From positions 41,924 through 105,923 of the forward strand of contig NZ_JQKJ01000018.1 of assembly GCF_000745975.1 (NCBI RefSeq): DNA of 64,000 bases, in the 5' to 3' direction. The notes beneath the pieces are model-generated. The model worked only from the letters and a program-made list of their open reading frames with translations. It was not told the DNA's origin and ran no database searches. Shown piece after piece: positions 36,437-44,628 of the stretch (position 1 is its first letter; each line of letters begins with the position of its first letter). A program made the translations under genes and the position numbers. The stretch is from Desulfobacter vibrioformis DSM 8776 (lineage in GTDB: Bacteria; Desulfobacterota; Desulfobacteria; Desulfobacterales; Desulfobacteraceae).

Positions 36437-36464
36437 AAAATAATGAATTCCCTTTTGATGTCAA
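36437..36464 (-). promoter_or_regulatory. Promoter upstream of the NifU-like gene
   Basis: On the minus strand, TTGACA (36464-36459) and TATTTT (36442-36437) are separated by 16 bases, about 90 bases from the ATG at 36346. The remaining gap up to 36711 (365 bases in total with this promoter) contains no gene that I can support; it must also hold the khpA promoter. Confidence 0.45.
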
Positions 36465-36711
36465 GGGGGATAACTATTTTCGTCTTATGGGTTTTACGAT
36501 TATCCCTGCGATATGGCATGAAAAGTAAAGTTCCGTAAGGCCTGGTCCGGTTTTTTTGCATGAAATTTTCAAAGCACTGCAAATAGGGATTGTGATTATA
36601 GCCAGTTATGATATTCTATACGAACTTTTTCGATAGGTTCAGCCCTAAACAGTTAAATGTTGTAGCTTAAATATCTTATTCATTGTCATTTTGGTTAAAG
36701 GAGATCCGTTA

Positions 36712-36942
36712 ATGAAAGAGTTGATTACACTTATGGCGAAAGCGCTGGTTGATGATCCTGAACAGGTTGACGTACAAGAAATCAAAGCTCAGCAGACCGT
36801 TGTGCTGGAACTGCGGGTGGCCAAGGAAGATCTAGGAAAAGTGATAGGCAGAAAAGGCCGCACAGCCCAGGCCATGCGCACCATTCTTTCCTGTGCCTCT
36901 GCAAAGGAACAGAAACGGGTTATTCTGGAGATTGTAGAATAG
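36712..36942 (+). CDS. khpA: KH-domain RNA-binding protein KhpA
   Basis: This 76-residue protein has the single KH domain layout with the GKVIGRKGRT loop (GXXG) and the following helix TAQAMRTIL. ATG at 36712 has AAAGGAGA upstream; an earlier in-frame ATG at 36691 overlaps it. KhpA binds RNA broadly and often sits in the rpsP-rimM-trmD operon; here it stands alone, which is unusual. Its partner KhpB is not in the window. Confidence 0.9.
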   Translation: MKELITLMAKALVDDPEQVDVQEIKAQQTVVLELRVAKEDLGKVIGRKGRTAQAMRTILSCASAKEQKRVILEIVE

Positions 36943-37045
36943 GGCGGATAAGTTGCCTTATTTGGGAGATTGTCAATGGGCTGATGGGCATTGGATAAAT
37001 GGAAACAGTCAAGGTTCCCGCGCAGTCCGGTGAAAGGAGGAAAAC

Positions 37046-37879
37046 ATGGAAAAACTTTTTTTATGTTGCGATCTGGACCGCACCCTGATCCCAAACGGCG
37101 ATCAGGCTGAATCTGTGAAAGCCCGTCCGCTTTTTTCCCGGATCGCTCAACAAAACCGACTCATCCTTGCCTATGTCACCGGGCGCAATAAAGCACAGAT
37201 CCGGGACGCCATAGAAACTTACGATCTTCCGGTACCCGACTATGCTGTAGGGGATGTGGGCGCAACGATTTACCAGCCGGGTAAAAACTGGCACACCCTT
37301 TCAGAATGGAGCACGTATATTCAAAACAGCTGGCATCACTCTGGATGGGAGGATATTAAAGAGAGCCTCAATACCTTGACTTTTCTGCTGCTCCAGGAAC
37401 CGGAACACCAGCACAGGCATAAACTGAGTTATTATACAGACCCTGGCATTGATAAAAACAGCCTGGAAGAGGAAATTTTGAGGCGTTTGTCGCCCTCCGG
37501 CGTAAAATCCAACGTGATCTTCAGCCTGGATGAAGAAAAAGGGGTTGCACTGGTGGATATCCTGCCGCAAAAAGCTTCCAAGCGTCATGCGATTGAATTT
37601 ATTCGCCTTCAGGAAAAATTAAGTACCGATCAGGTTATGTTCGCCGGGGACTCGGGAAATGATCTGGATGCACTGACCGGCGGAATTCGAGCGGTTCTGG
37701 TAAAGAATGCAAGTGAAGCTGTACGCAAAGAGGCTGTAAACCAGATGGCCTCACAGCCGAATCCGGACCATCTTTTTTTTGCCAGGGGAGATTTTCTGGG
37801 AATGAACGGCAATTACAGTGCCGGTGTTCTGGAAGGGCTTGTGCATTTCTTTCCTGAAACACTGGACTGGATGTCGTAA
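37046..37879 (+). CDS. HAD superfamily phosphatase, sucrose-phosphate phosphatase-like
   Basis: This 277-residue protein starts MEKLFLCCDLDRTLIPNG with the DXDXT nucleophile motif of HAD enzymes, then YVTGRNKAQIRDAI and a C-terminal MFAGDSGNDLDALTG (DD motif). Fold and size match the type IIB Cof/SPP group. The DLDRTL and VTGRN patterns suggest a sugar-phosphate such as sucrose-6-phosphate or mannosyl-glycerate phosphate. No sucrose-phosphate synthase is adjacent, so the substrate is not certain. AAAGGAGG precedes the ATG at a good distance. Confidence 0.83.
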   Translation: MEKLFLCCDLDRTLIPNGDQAESVKARPLFSRIAQQNRLILAYVTGRNKAQIRDAIETYDLPVPDYAVGDVGATIYQPGKNWHTLSEWSTYIQNSWHHSGWEDIKESLNTLTFLLLQEPEHQHRHKLSYYTDPGIDKNSLEEEILRRLSPSGVKSNVIFSLDEEKGVALVDILPQKASKRHAIEFIRLQEKLSTDQVMFAGDSGNDLDALTGGIRAVLVKNASEAVRKEAVNQMASQPNPDHLFFARGDFLGMNGNYSAGVLEGLVHFFPETLDWMS

Positions 37880-37896
37880 CAACCTGTCGGCCTGAA

Positions 37897-40191
37897 TTAT
37901 TGGGAAACCGTTACGGCATTTTTAATTGCGGCCACCATTTCAGCAGAAGAGCATCCTTTACTGATAAAATCAACGGCGCCGGCTGAAATCATATCCCGGG
38001 CATAATCTTTTTTCTCATACATGGAAAGGGCCAGGATCTTGATGTCCGGATGGGACTGGTAAATACGATGAGTCGCTTCAATTCCATCAATGCAGGGCAT
38101 GTTGATATCCATCAGGATGACATCAGGGTTGAGTTCTTTGGCCAGTTCAACAATTTCCAGGCCGTCATGGGCCTGGCCCACCACTTTGATACCGGCAGTC
38201 TCCTTAAGCGACTGAAATACACCTTTACGGAAAATGGCGTGGTCATCTGCCAGAAGAACCCGGATATCTTTTTTCGAATGTTTCGATTCGCAATTGGCCA
38301 CACAAAGATTCAGCGAATCTGCCGGCTCGTCATCGGCAGGAACCGGCTCGGCCTCTTTTTCGTAGGGTATAAAAATATTAAACCGGCTGCCATGACCGGG
38401 TTTGCTTTGGATTTCAAACTCCCCCCCGATTAAATAAATCCGCTCCTGGATACTGAACAGGCCAAAGCCTTGTTGCATATTATTGAAACCGGAAATTTCA
38501 GATAGATCAAAGCCTTTCCCCTCATCCTGCACACAAAGACAGAGTTGACGTTCTCCACTTCTTTTCAGCCGTATCTGTGCTTCGGAGGTTCCGGAATGCT
38601 TAACCGAATTAAACAGAAGTTCACGAATCGATTCAAAAACCAACAGGACAATATCCTCGGGAAGGGATACATTATCTATCTCAGATTTAAAAGTCACTCG
38701 AAACCCATGGCGTTCCTGCATTCTTGAAGAAAGCCACCTGAGACCGGAAATCAAGCCGCCCCTGTAAAGGGCCGGCGGGCTTAAGTCTGCACTTAAAGAA
38801 CGGGCCATTTGAATGCAGGTGCCAATGGTTTCTTCAATTTTTTGAGCCATGCCACGCAATTGCGGATCTTCTATTTTTCGCCCAAGGCCGCTCAAGTGAA
38901 GTTTGGCAGCCGCCATATACTGCTGAATACCGTCATGCAATACCTTTGCAACCCTTCTTCGTTCTGCCTGTTCCGCCATGGTCAGCTTTCCGGCCAGGGC
39001 CCGCAGTTGGGTCGCCCGAAACTGCAGTTCCTGATCCGCTTCTTTGTTACGGATGTCAGCTTTGATGCGCTGTTCAATTTCTTTTTGAAGATGCTCTACG
39101 GTCTGGTGCAGGGTCAGGGTCCGTTCGGCAACTTTCTCCTCCAGGAATTCATTGGCCTCCTGGAGTTGTTTTTGAAACTTTTTCCACATGGTAATGTCTC
39201 GAAAAATAAGAACGCGCCCAATGACTTCTCCATCTTTATTGGTGACCGGACTGATATCCTCCTCTATGGGAATCCCGGTTCCGTCCCGATGAATCAGCAT
39301 GCCTTCATCGGGAAGAACCATTGATTGATCTTTGTACGAGAAGTCCGTCCCGGCCTCTTTGCAGGTCGGCTCATCTTCCTCGTTTTTCCGGCAGACCTTG
39401 AATATCTGTTCTAATTTTTTTCCCAACGCTTGAGCCCTGGGCCACCCGGTCAGCTTTTCCGCAGCCGGGTTGATAAAGGCAACACACCCGGTTTCGTCCG
39501 TGGAGATCACGCCGTCCCCGATATGCGCCAACGTGGTGTTTAGTAACTTAGTTTGGGAAAAAAGCGCGTTAACCGATTCTTTTCTTTCGGTGATATCTTC
39601 AAAGATCGTTACAAATTCGCCGTGCTTGACCGAATAGGCGTTGACGGAATACCATTTTTTCAGTGACGTGACATAACTTTCAAACCGGGCCGGTTCTCCT
39701 TTAAGGGCAACTTTGCCATAAACATCAATCCAGGCCATTGGATCACTTTCTATATCCGGCAGCAACTGTGTCACTTTTTTTCCGGCTACCTCTTTAAGTC
39801 CGGTCAGTTTTTCAAAGGCCTGGTTGGTTTCCAGAAATTCAAAATCAACGGGGTGGCCGTTTTTATCCAGGATCATCCGGTGCCTGGCAAACCCGTCGAT
39901 CATATTGGAAAACAAAGCCTGGTAGCTTTCTTTGCTGTCGGCAAGACCCTTGTAAAGCAGGCTGTAGGGCTGTGAAAGACCGGTTTCAATCAGTGCTTTG
40001 TACAGGCAATAAAAAGATACGATTTTAAAATAATGGCCCAGCATATTGGCGGTACTGTAAACGCCGATATAGGTTGTAAACAGCAATTCAGAAACAATGG
40101 TGATAAGGATAGATGCCTGCAGCCAGTTGAAAAGTGTTTTGTCAAACCGGTCCCGGTTGAAATAAAGGGCACTGAGTGCTGAAGCCATCAT
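37897..40191 (-). CDS. Hybrid sensor histidine kinase (PAS-PAS-HisKA_3-HATPase-receiver) with truncated MASE3
   Basis: This 764-residue protein starts within a MASE3 membrane domain (only the last two or three helices), then two PAS domains (residues 87-330), a HisKA_3 dimer region with phospho-His in VLHDGIQQ, a HATPase (CVQDEGKGFDLSE) and a C-terminal receiver (VLLADDHAIFRKG, ILMDINMPCIDG). HisKA_3 kinases pair with NarL-type regulators, and one is encoded at 40528-41193 in the same run. The start ATG overlaps the stop of the N-terminal MASE3 fragment, which suggests reinitiation after that stop. Confidence 0.9.
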   Translation of the reverse strand: MMASALSALYFNRDRFDKTLFNWLQASILITIVSELLFTTYIGVYSTANMLGHYFKIVSFYCLYKALIETGLSQPYSLLYKGLADSKESYQALFSNMIDGFARHRMILDKNGHPVDFEFLETNQAFEKLTGLKEVAGKKVTQLLPDIESDPMAWIDVYGKVALKGEPARFESYVTSLKKWYSVNAYSVKHGEFVTIFEDITERKESVNALFSQTKLLNTTLAHIGDGVISTDETGCVAFINPAAEKLTGWPRAQALGKKLEQIFKVCRKNEEDEPTCKEAGTDFSYKDQSMVLPDEGMLIHRDGTGIPIEEDISPVTNKDGEVIGRVLIFRDITMWKKFQKQLQEANEFLEEKVAERTLTLHQTVEHLQKEIEQRIKADIRNKEADQELQFRATQLRALAGKLTMAEQAERRRVAKVLHDGIQQYMAAAKLHLSGLGRKIEDPQLRGMAQKIEETIGTCIQMARSLSADLSPPALYRGGLISGLRWLSSRMQERHGFRVTFKSEIDNVSLPEDIVLLVFESIRELLFNSVKHSGTSEAQIRLKRSGERQLCLCVQDEGKGFDLSEISGFNNMQQGFGLFSIQERIYLIGGEFEIQSKPGHGSRFNIFIPYEKEAEPVPADDEPADSLNLCVANCESKHSKKDIRVLLADDHAIFRKGVFQSLKETAGIKVVGQAHDGLEIVELAKELNPDVILMDINMPCIDGIEATHRIYQSHPDIKILALSMYEKKDYARDMISAGAVDFISKGCSSAEMVAAIKNAVTVSQ

Positions 40192-40487
40192 CAGGCATAT
40201 GACGTATTAATGATATTGACCCCTTTATAGGTCATGGCATGAACAAGGTCCAGAATACCAACGAAAAGATAGGCTATCCCTATAAAAGGAAAGAACTGCT
40301 TTTCCTTGAAAAATTTTCTGGCGTTCCATGTAACCACAAAAATACTGCATGCGGTGACCACCGCAAACATTTCAGCCAGCATATGAAACAACAGGTAATT
40401 GTAAAGGGAACTGATGTAAAGGCCGGCCAACACCAGCAATAGCCCTGCTGCGCCGACGACAACCTTTTTTTTGCGGTTCTTTGCCAC
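40191..40487 (-). pseudogene. N-terminal MASE3 fragment of the sensor kinase (split by internal deletion)
   Basis: The 98-residue frame encodes three membrane helices: VVVGAAGLLLVLAGLYISSLYNYLLFH, MLAEMFAVVTACSIFVVTW and FFPFIGIAYLFVGILDLVH, then MTYKGVNIINTSYA and stop. A complete MASE3 continues with three more helices before the part that begins the next frame. About 70 residues appear missing and the frame is shifted. The GTG start at 40487 has no clear ribosome-binding site. Confidence 0.7.
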
Positions 40488-40527
40488 CGTATGGGTATGT
40501 TGATCAATGCGTTGAATAATAAAGAAA

Positions 40528-41193
40528 CTAATTCCCGATCAGATTTTTTTCAATGGCAAAGGATGTCAATTCGGAGACATTGTGCAGATTCAGCTTGTTC
40601 ATAATGTTGGAGCGATGGCGCTCCACGGTTTTGGGGCTGATACATAAGAATCCGGCCACCTTTTTGCTGGTATATCCTTCGGCTACCAGTTTGAGAACCT
40701 CCCGCTCCCGCTGGGTCAGACTGTCCCAGGCTGTTTTGCTTTTAAGTTTCCTGCGACCGTCCAGAAAACCGTCCATGACGGTCCCGGTAATTCCGGGACT
40801 GATATAAATTTTTCCGGACAGAACCACATGGATGGCTTTTAACAGCTCATCCTGGGATGAATCCTTCAGGCAGTATCCTGACACGCCGGCATCAAAGCAC
40901 TCCAGAATAAATTCATCGGAATCGTGAATCGTTAACGCCATGATTCTGGAATCGGGTCTTTGGCGTTTGATCTCTTTGATGGCCGATACGCCGTCCATTT
41001 TAGGCATGGACAGATCCATCATGACCAGGTCCGGCGGCTCTTTGAGAGAAAGGGTTGTGTCGATGGCAGAAAGCCCGTCTGCGGCCTGGGCCACTACCTC
41101 AAGATCCGGATCCGAATCAATCATCAAACACAGCCCTTCACGCAGCAGGGTATTATCTTCAGCAATGACAATTTTTTTTATTTTTGAACTCAT
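40528..41193 (-). CDS. NarL/FixJ-type response regulator
   Basis: I chose ATG at 41193, with AAGGT 6 bases upstream, over the upstream in-frame ATG at 41214. The 221-residue protein has an N-terminal receiver (IVIAEDNTLLREG, MMDLSMPKMDG) and a C-terminal LuxR-type helix-turn-helix (LTQREREVLKLVAEGYTSKKVA...TVERHRSNIMNKL). It lies just before the MASE3 kinase pieces and is probably their output regulator. Targets are not visible. Confidence 0.92.
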   Translation of the reverse strand: MSSKIKKIVIAEDNTLLREGLCLMIDSDPDLEVVAQAADGLSAIDTTLSLKEPPDLVMMDLSMPKMDGVSAIKEIKRQRPDSRIMALTIHDSDEFILECFDAGVSGYCLKDSSQDELLKAIHVVLSGKIYISPGITGTVMDGFLDGRRKLKSKTAWDSLTQREREVLKLVAEGYTSKKVAGFLCISPKTVERHRSNIMNKLNLHNVSELTSFAIEKNLIGN

Positions 41194-41315
41194 TGAACAC
41201 CTTGAATTGAACATCTTGAATTTTAAGGATATTGCAACACAGTCAGAATCTCATGCCTGTTAATTACTGATATACCACGCCTGTTTGAATATACCAAATA
41301 AAATAATATTATTCA

Positions 41316-41375
41316 GTGTTAGAACAAAAAATCACCCATCGTGCCTTGCATCTGGGCAACCTTTTGTTCTAACAC
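41316..41375. repeat. 14-bp perfect inverted repeat with inner stem
   Basis: GTGTTAGAACAAAA at 41316-41329 and TTTTGTTCTAACAC at 41362-41375 are perfect complements around a 32-base centre, which contains a smaller TGCC/GGCA pair. The element lies between the NarL-type gene and the bacterioferritin terminator. Confidence 0.88.
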
Positions 41376-41429
41376 GGGTTTGAGTTCAGGGGATATTTAT
41401 CCAAATAAAGAATCCGTGCCTGGCCTTGG

Positions 41430-41467
41430 AAAAAACGGGGTGGTCTGTGCTATACAACCACCCCGTT
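41430..41467 (-). terminator. Rho-independent terminator after bacterioferritin
   Basis: On the minus strand, AACGGGGTGGT and ACCACCCCGTT form an 11-bp stem with a 12-base loop, followed by a run of T (plus-strand A at 41430-41435). It starts 26 bases after the bacterioferritin stop. Confidence 0.9.
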
Positions 41468-41492
41468 GCGTTATCCGGAATATTTATCTTTG

Positions 41493-42032
41493 TTATGCTT
41501 GTTCTCCGGAAACGGCAAATCCGCTGGTTCCAAGACCGGTGGCTGATGAGGTCCCGGCAATTCGGGCCAGGTAAGCGTCCCCTAAATTTTCAATATGGCC
41601 GCCGATATTATCAAAATAGTTCAGATGAATCTGCTCTTCATCAATAATGGTTTCAAAAATTTTCATGGTAATGCTGTCGCCGTTTTGCCGACAGACCTCC
41701 AGAAAATGGTTGTATGTATCAATGGTGTTATCTTCCAGATTGGTATCAAAGGGGAAAATTTGTTCTATTTTCTGGCCTTTGCTGATTTTGTCGGCCAGTT
41801 CGGATGTTGGTTCTCCGCCAAGTTCCTTGATCCGTTCGGCAAACATCTCTGCATGCCGCATCTCGTCAATGGCGATCAGCTTGACTTTTCCTGCCAGTTC
41901 CCCAAAGTCCATGTCGTCAAGATTGTAATGCTGGTTCATGTACTGGCTGATGGCCTGAAGCTCCATGGCTCTTGCCTGGTTCAATGCGCGGATCACATTG
42001 TCTCTTCTCTCTTCTTTAGTTAAATCTGCCAT
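41493..42032 (-). CDS. bfr: Bacterioferritin-like iron storage protein
   Basis: This 179-residue four-helix protein has the ferroxidase carboxylate/histidine motifs ARAMELQAISQYMNQHY, IDEMRHAEMFAERI and IIDEEQIHLNYFDNI. The heme-binding Met expected near the middle of helix 2 is possible (DEMRH/AEMF) but not proved. It would store or detoxify iron. Sequence and length resemble the bacterioferritins of Desulfovibrio. A terminator follows it, and korB is 18 bases upstream on the same strand. Confidence 0.9.
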   Translation of the reverse strand: MADLTKEERRDNVIRALNQARAMELQAISQYMNQHYNLDDMDFGELAGKVKLIAIDEMRHAEMFAERIKELGGEPTSELADKISKGQKIEQIFPFDTNLEDNTIDTYNHFLEVCRQNGDSITMKIFETIIDEEQIHLNYFDNIGGHIENLGDAYLARIAGTSSATGLGTSGFAVSGEQA

Positions 42033-42049
42033 TGTATTTTCCTTTTTTA

Positions 42050-42910
42050 TTATGACAAAATATATTCTTGTGCCGTTTTTCCCAACCTGTCCGGATCATA
42101 AGGCCTGTCAATGAGCGGCCCTTTTTCCAGGGTTTTAATCTGTGAGATAAACTCTTGTTTCTTTTTGGCATACAAAATGCCGACAGGTATCCGGTCCCCT
42201 GTTTCGAAGGCCAGTTTCATGGCCTGGTGAAAATCATCCCGGCTGTCGGTATTATCCAATTCATATATCCGTTCTTTGTACCATTGGGCTGTATTGACCC
42301 GGTTGAAGGTGACACAGGGTTGAAAAATATCGATCACGCTGAATCCCTTATATTGAACCGCCGCCTGGATAAGACTGCTCAAATGCTGTACATTTCCGGA
42401 AAACCCCCGGGCCACAAATCCGGCTCCCATGGTCAGGGCCAGAGCCGGGCCGTTTAAAGGTTCTGCAATCACGCCGTCAGGCTGCATGGGCGTGGTCATG
42501 CCCCGGGCCGATGTCGGAGATGCCTGGCCCTTGGTCAGGCCGTAAATTCGGTTGTCATGTACTAAAAGCGTCATATCCGCATTCCGGCGTACCGCATGGA
42601 TAAAATGGTTGCCGCCTTCACCGTAACAGTCCCCGTCCCCCGAATTGACCACAATATTCAAATCCTGGTTGGCGATCTTTGCCCCCAGCGCCAGGGAGAG
42701 TGCCCGCCCATGGATGCCGTGCAGAAAATTGCATTTCATAAAATGGGGTGTTTTGGCAGCCTGGCCGATACCGGAGACGATGAGTAGCTTTTCCGGCGCA
42801 ATATTGAGTTTGCCAAAGGCATCTTTCATGGCTTCAAGGATACCGAAGTTGCCGCACCCCGGGCACCACTGGTTTTTATAGGCGGATTCATAAAGTTCTT
42901 TATCTGACAT
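42050..42910 (-). CDS. korB: 2-oxoacid:ferredoxin oxidoreductase beta subunit (probably 2-oxoglutarate)
   Basis: ATG at 42910 (MSDKELYESAYKNQWCPGCG) has AAGGAG upstream and starts one base after the korA stop, giving 286 residues. WCPGCGNFG holds two Cys ligands of the [4Fe-4S] cluster, and GDGDCYGEGGNHFIHAVRRN is the thiamine diphosphate-binding motif. With KorA it converts 2-oxoglutarate and CoA to succinyl-CoA, reducing ferredoxin. No delta ferredoxin subunit is encoded, as in many KorAB. The 2-oxoglutarate assignment rests on the adjacent aconitase. Confidence 0.9.
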   Translation of the reverse strand: MSDKELYESAYKNQWCPGCGNFGILEAMKDAFGKLNIAPEKLLIVSGIGQAAKTPHFMKCNFLHGIHGRALSLALGAKIANQDLNIVVNSGDGDCYGEGGNHFIHAVRRNADMTLLVHDNRIYGLTKGQASPTSARGMTTPMQPDGVIAEPLNGPALALTMGAGFVARGFSGNVQHLSSLIQAAVQYKGFSVIDIFQPCVTFNRVNTAQWYKERIYELDNTDSRDDFHQAMKLAFETGDRIPVGILYAKKKQEFISQIKTLEKGPLIDRPYDPDRLGKTAQEYILS

Positions 42911-42911
42911 G

Positions 42912-44612
42912 TCAGGCAAGCTCCTTTTCTTTGAGTGCATCTTCTATAAAAGCGGCTGTAAACGGCCTGCCGTCATACTTGAGTACATATCCGGAAAAAA
43001 CGATGTCTGTGTATTCCTTTAAAATCCCGGCAAACTGGGCACCTGCATTCATTTCAACGCAGATATATTGTCTGTCAGGATTATTTTGAAGCACCTTTCC
43101 AACAGCAGTCGCAGGAAACGGCCATATATGGGAAAACAGCAGGCAGCCGATATCCAGGCCCTTGTCACGCAAACGTTTTGTGGCCTCTTTTATGGCCCCG
43201 GCACTGGACCCCCAGCCGATTAAAATGGTACGTGCTTCCGGATTAACGGCGGCCGGTTCATCCAGTTCATCGATCATGGCGGGCAGTTTGGCATGGCGTT
43301 TTTCCATCATGGCGTTGCGAATGTCGATATTTTCGGTAATATGCCCGTCCGGCCGGTGTTCATCACTGGACACCTTGACAAGGGCGTCGCCTCTGCATGG
43401 CAAAGCCCTAGGCGATACGCCTGAATCCGTGAAAGCAAACCGTTCGTAATTTTTCGGATCCGGCATGTCTTCATCCGCCACAATAAAGCGTTCCACATGC
43501 GTATCAATTGAGAAGGGTTTTTCCAGCATAAACAGGGCATCCATCAGGTATTGGTCAACCAGGATAATGGCAGGTACCTGGTATTTCTCAGACAGGTGAA
43601 ATGCTTTGCGGGTCTGTTCAAACGCTTGTTCCGGTGTTCCCGGCGCAAATACAAATCTTGGAAAATCATCCTGGGATGCATGGATGGCAAACCGCAGATC
43701 TCCCTGGGCAGTTCGTGTGGGAAGTCCGGTAGACGGTCCGGGCCGCATGGCGTTGACAATCACCATGGGGGTTTCGGTCATACCGGCAAGCCCTAGGGCC
43801 TCGGTCATCAGACAGAACCCGCCTCCGGAGGTTGCCGTCATGGCCCGTGCTCCGGCAAAGGAGGCGCCAATCACGATGTTTGCCGCTGCAATTTCATCTT
43901 CAGCCTGTTCCACCACCAGGTCCAGTCGTTTACTTAGTTCCGTCAAATGCTGCATAATGCCTGTGGCAGGACTCATGGGGTAAAACGCCCCCACCCGGCA
44001 GTCAGCGGCAACCGCACCCAGTGCAATGGCCTTGGCACAGGAAATAAGGTTGCCTTTGGGAACGGACGGGTCTGTCAGGGGCTGTTGTTCAAAAGATACA
44101 TCCGCTACTTTTTCAAATCCCTTTTGGGCCGCATCCAGGTTTTTTTCCAGCAACTCTGGTTTAAGGGTGCTGAAATGGTCTTTGATGACGGACTGAACCG
44201 TCCCGAGGTCGGCACCCAAAATCCTGAGTCCTGCCGCCGCAGCCACTGTGTTGACAAACAGCTTTGAGCCAATCTCTTTGGCAAGTTGTTCAAATGCCAC
44301 GGGCACAACTTGGCCGGTGGTTGAAAAATCCTCATCTGCCAGCACAACACTTTTTTCGGAAAGCGACTGCTTATGGGTCTGCCAGGTGTTTTGATCCAGT
44401 GCAATCAGAAGATCAACGGTTTTTTGGGGGGAATAGACCGGTTTATTGCTGATCCGGATTTGGAAAAAGCTGTGCCCTCCTCGAACCCGGGACTCAAAAT
44501 CGTTGACAGCCATGGCAAAATACCCGGCTTTGCAGCAGGCCTTTGCCAAAAGGGCACCAATGGTCTGGATGCCCTGGCCGGCGGCGCCGCCGATTAGTAT
44601 GGTTATATCCAT
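42912..44612 (-). CDS. korA: 2-oxoacid:ferredoxin oxidoreductase alpha subunit (gamma-alpha fusion)
   Basis: This 566-residue protein fuses a gamma domain at the N-terminus (ILIGGAAGQGIQTIGALLAKA, FESRVRGGHSFFQIRIS) with an alpha pyrimidine-binding domain (GAVAADCRVGAFYPMSPATGIM, MTATSGGGFCLMTEALGLAG). This is the KorA/OorA arrangement. It lies 16 bases after the aconitase gene and one base before korB, so acnA-korA-korB looks like one operon of adjacent citric-acid-cycle steps. Confidence 0.92.
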   Translation of the reverse strand: MDITILIGGAAGQGIQTIGALLAKACCKAGYFAMAVNDFESRVRGGHSFFQIRISNKPVYSPQKTVDLLIALDQNTWQTHKQSLSEKSVVLADEDFSTTGQVVPVAFEQLAKEIGSKLFVNTVAAAAGLRILGADLGTVQSVIKDHFSTLKPELLEKNLDAAQKGFEKVADVSFEQQPLTDPSVPKGNLISCAKAIALGAVAADCRVGAFYPMSPATGIMQHLTELSKRLDLVVEQAEDEIAAANIVIGASFAGARAMTATSGGGFCLMTEALGLAGMTETPMVIVNAMRPGPSTGLPTRTAQGDLRFAIHASQDDFPRFVFAPGTPEQAFEQTRKAFHLSEKYQVPAIILVDQYLMDALFMLEKPFSIDTHVERFIVADEDMPDPKNYERFAFTDSGVSPRALPCRGDALVKVSSDEHRPDGHITENIDIRNAMMEKRHAKLPAMIDELDEPAAVNPEARTILIGWGSSAGAIKEATKRLRDKGLDIGCLLFSHIWPFPATAVGKVLQNNPDRQYICVEMNAGAQFAGILKEYTDIVFSGYVLKYDGRPFTAAFIEDALKEKELA

Positions 44613-44628
44613 TATAAAGTTCTCCTTA

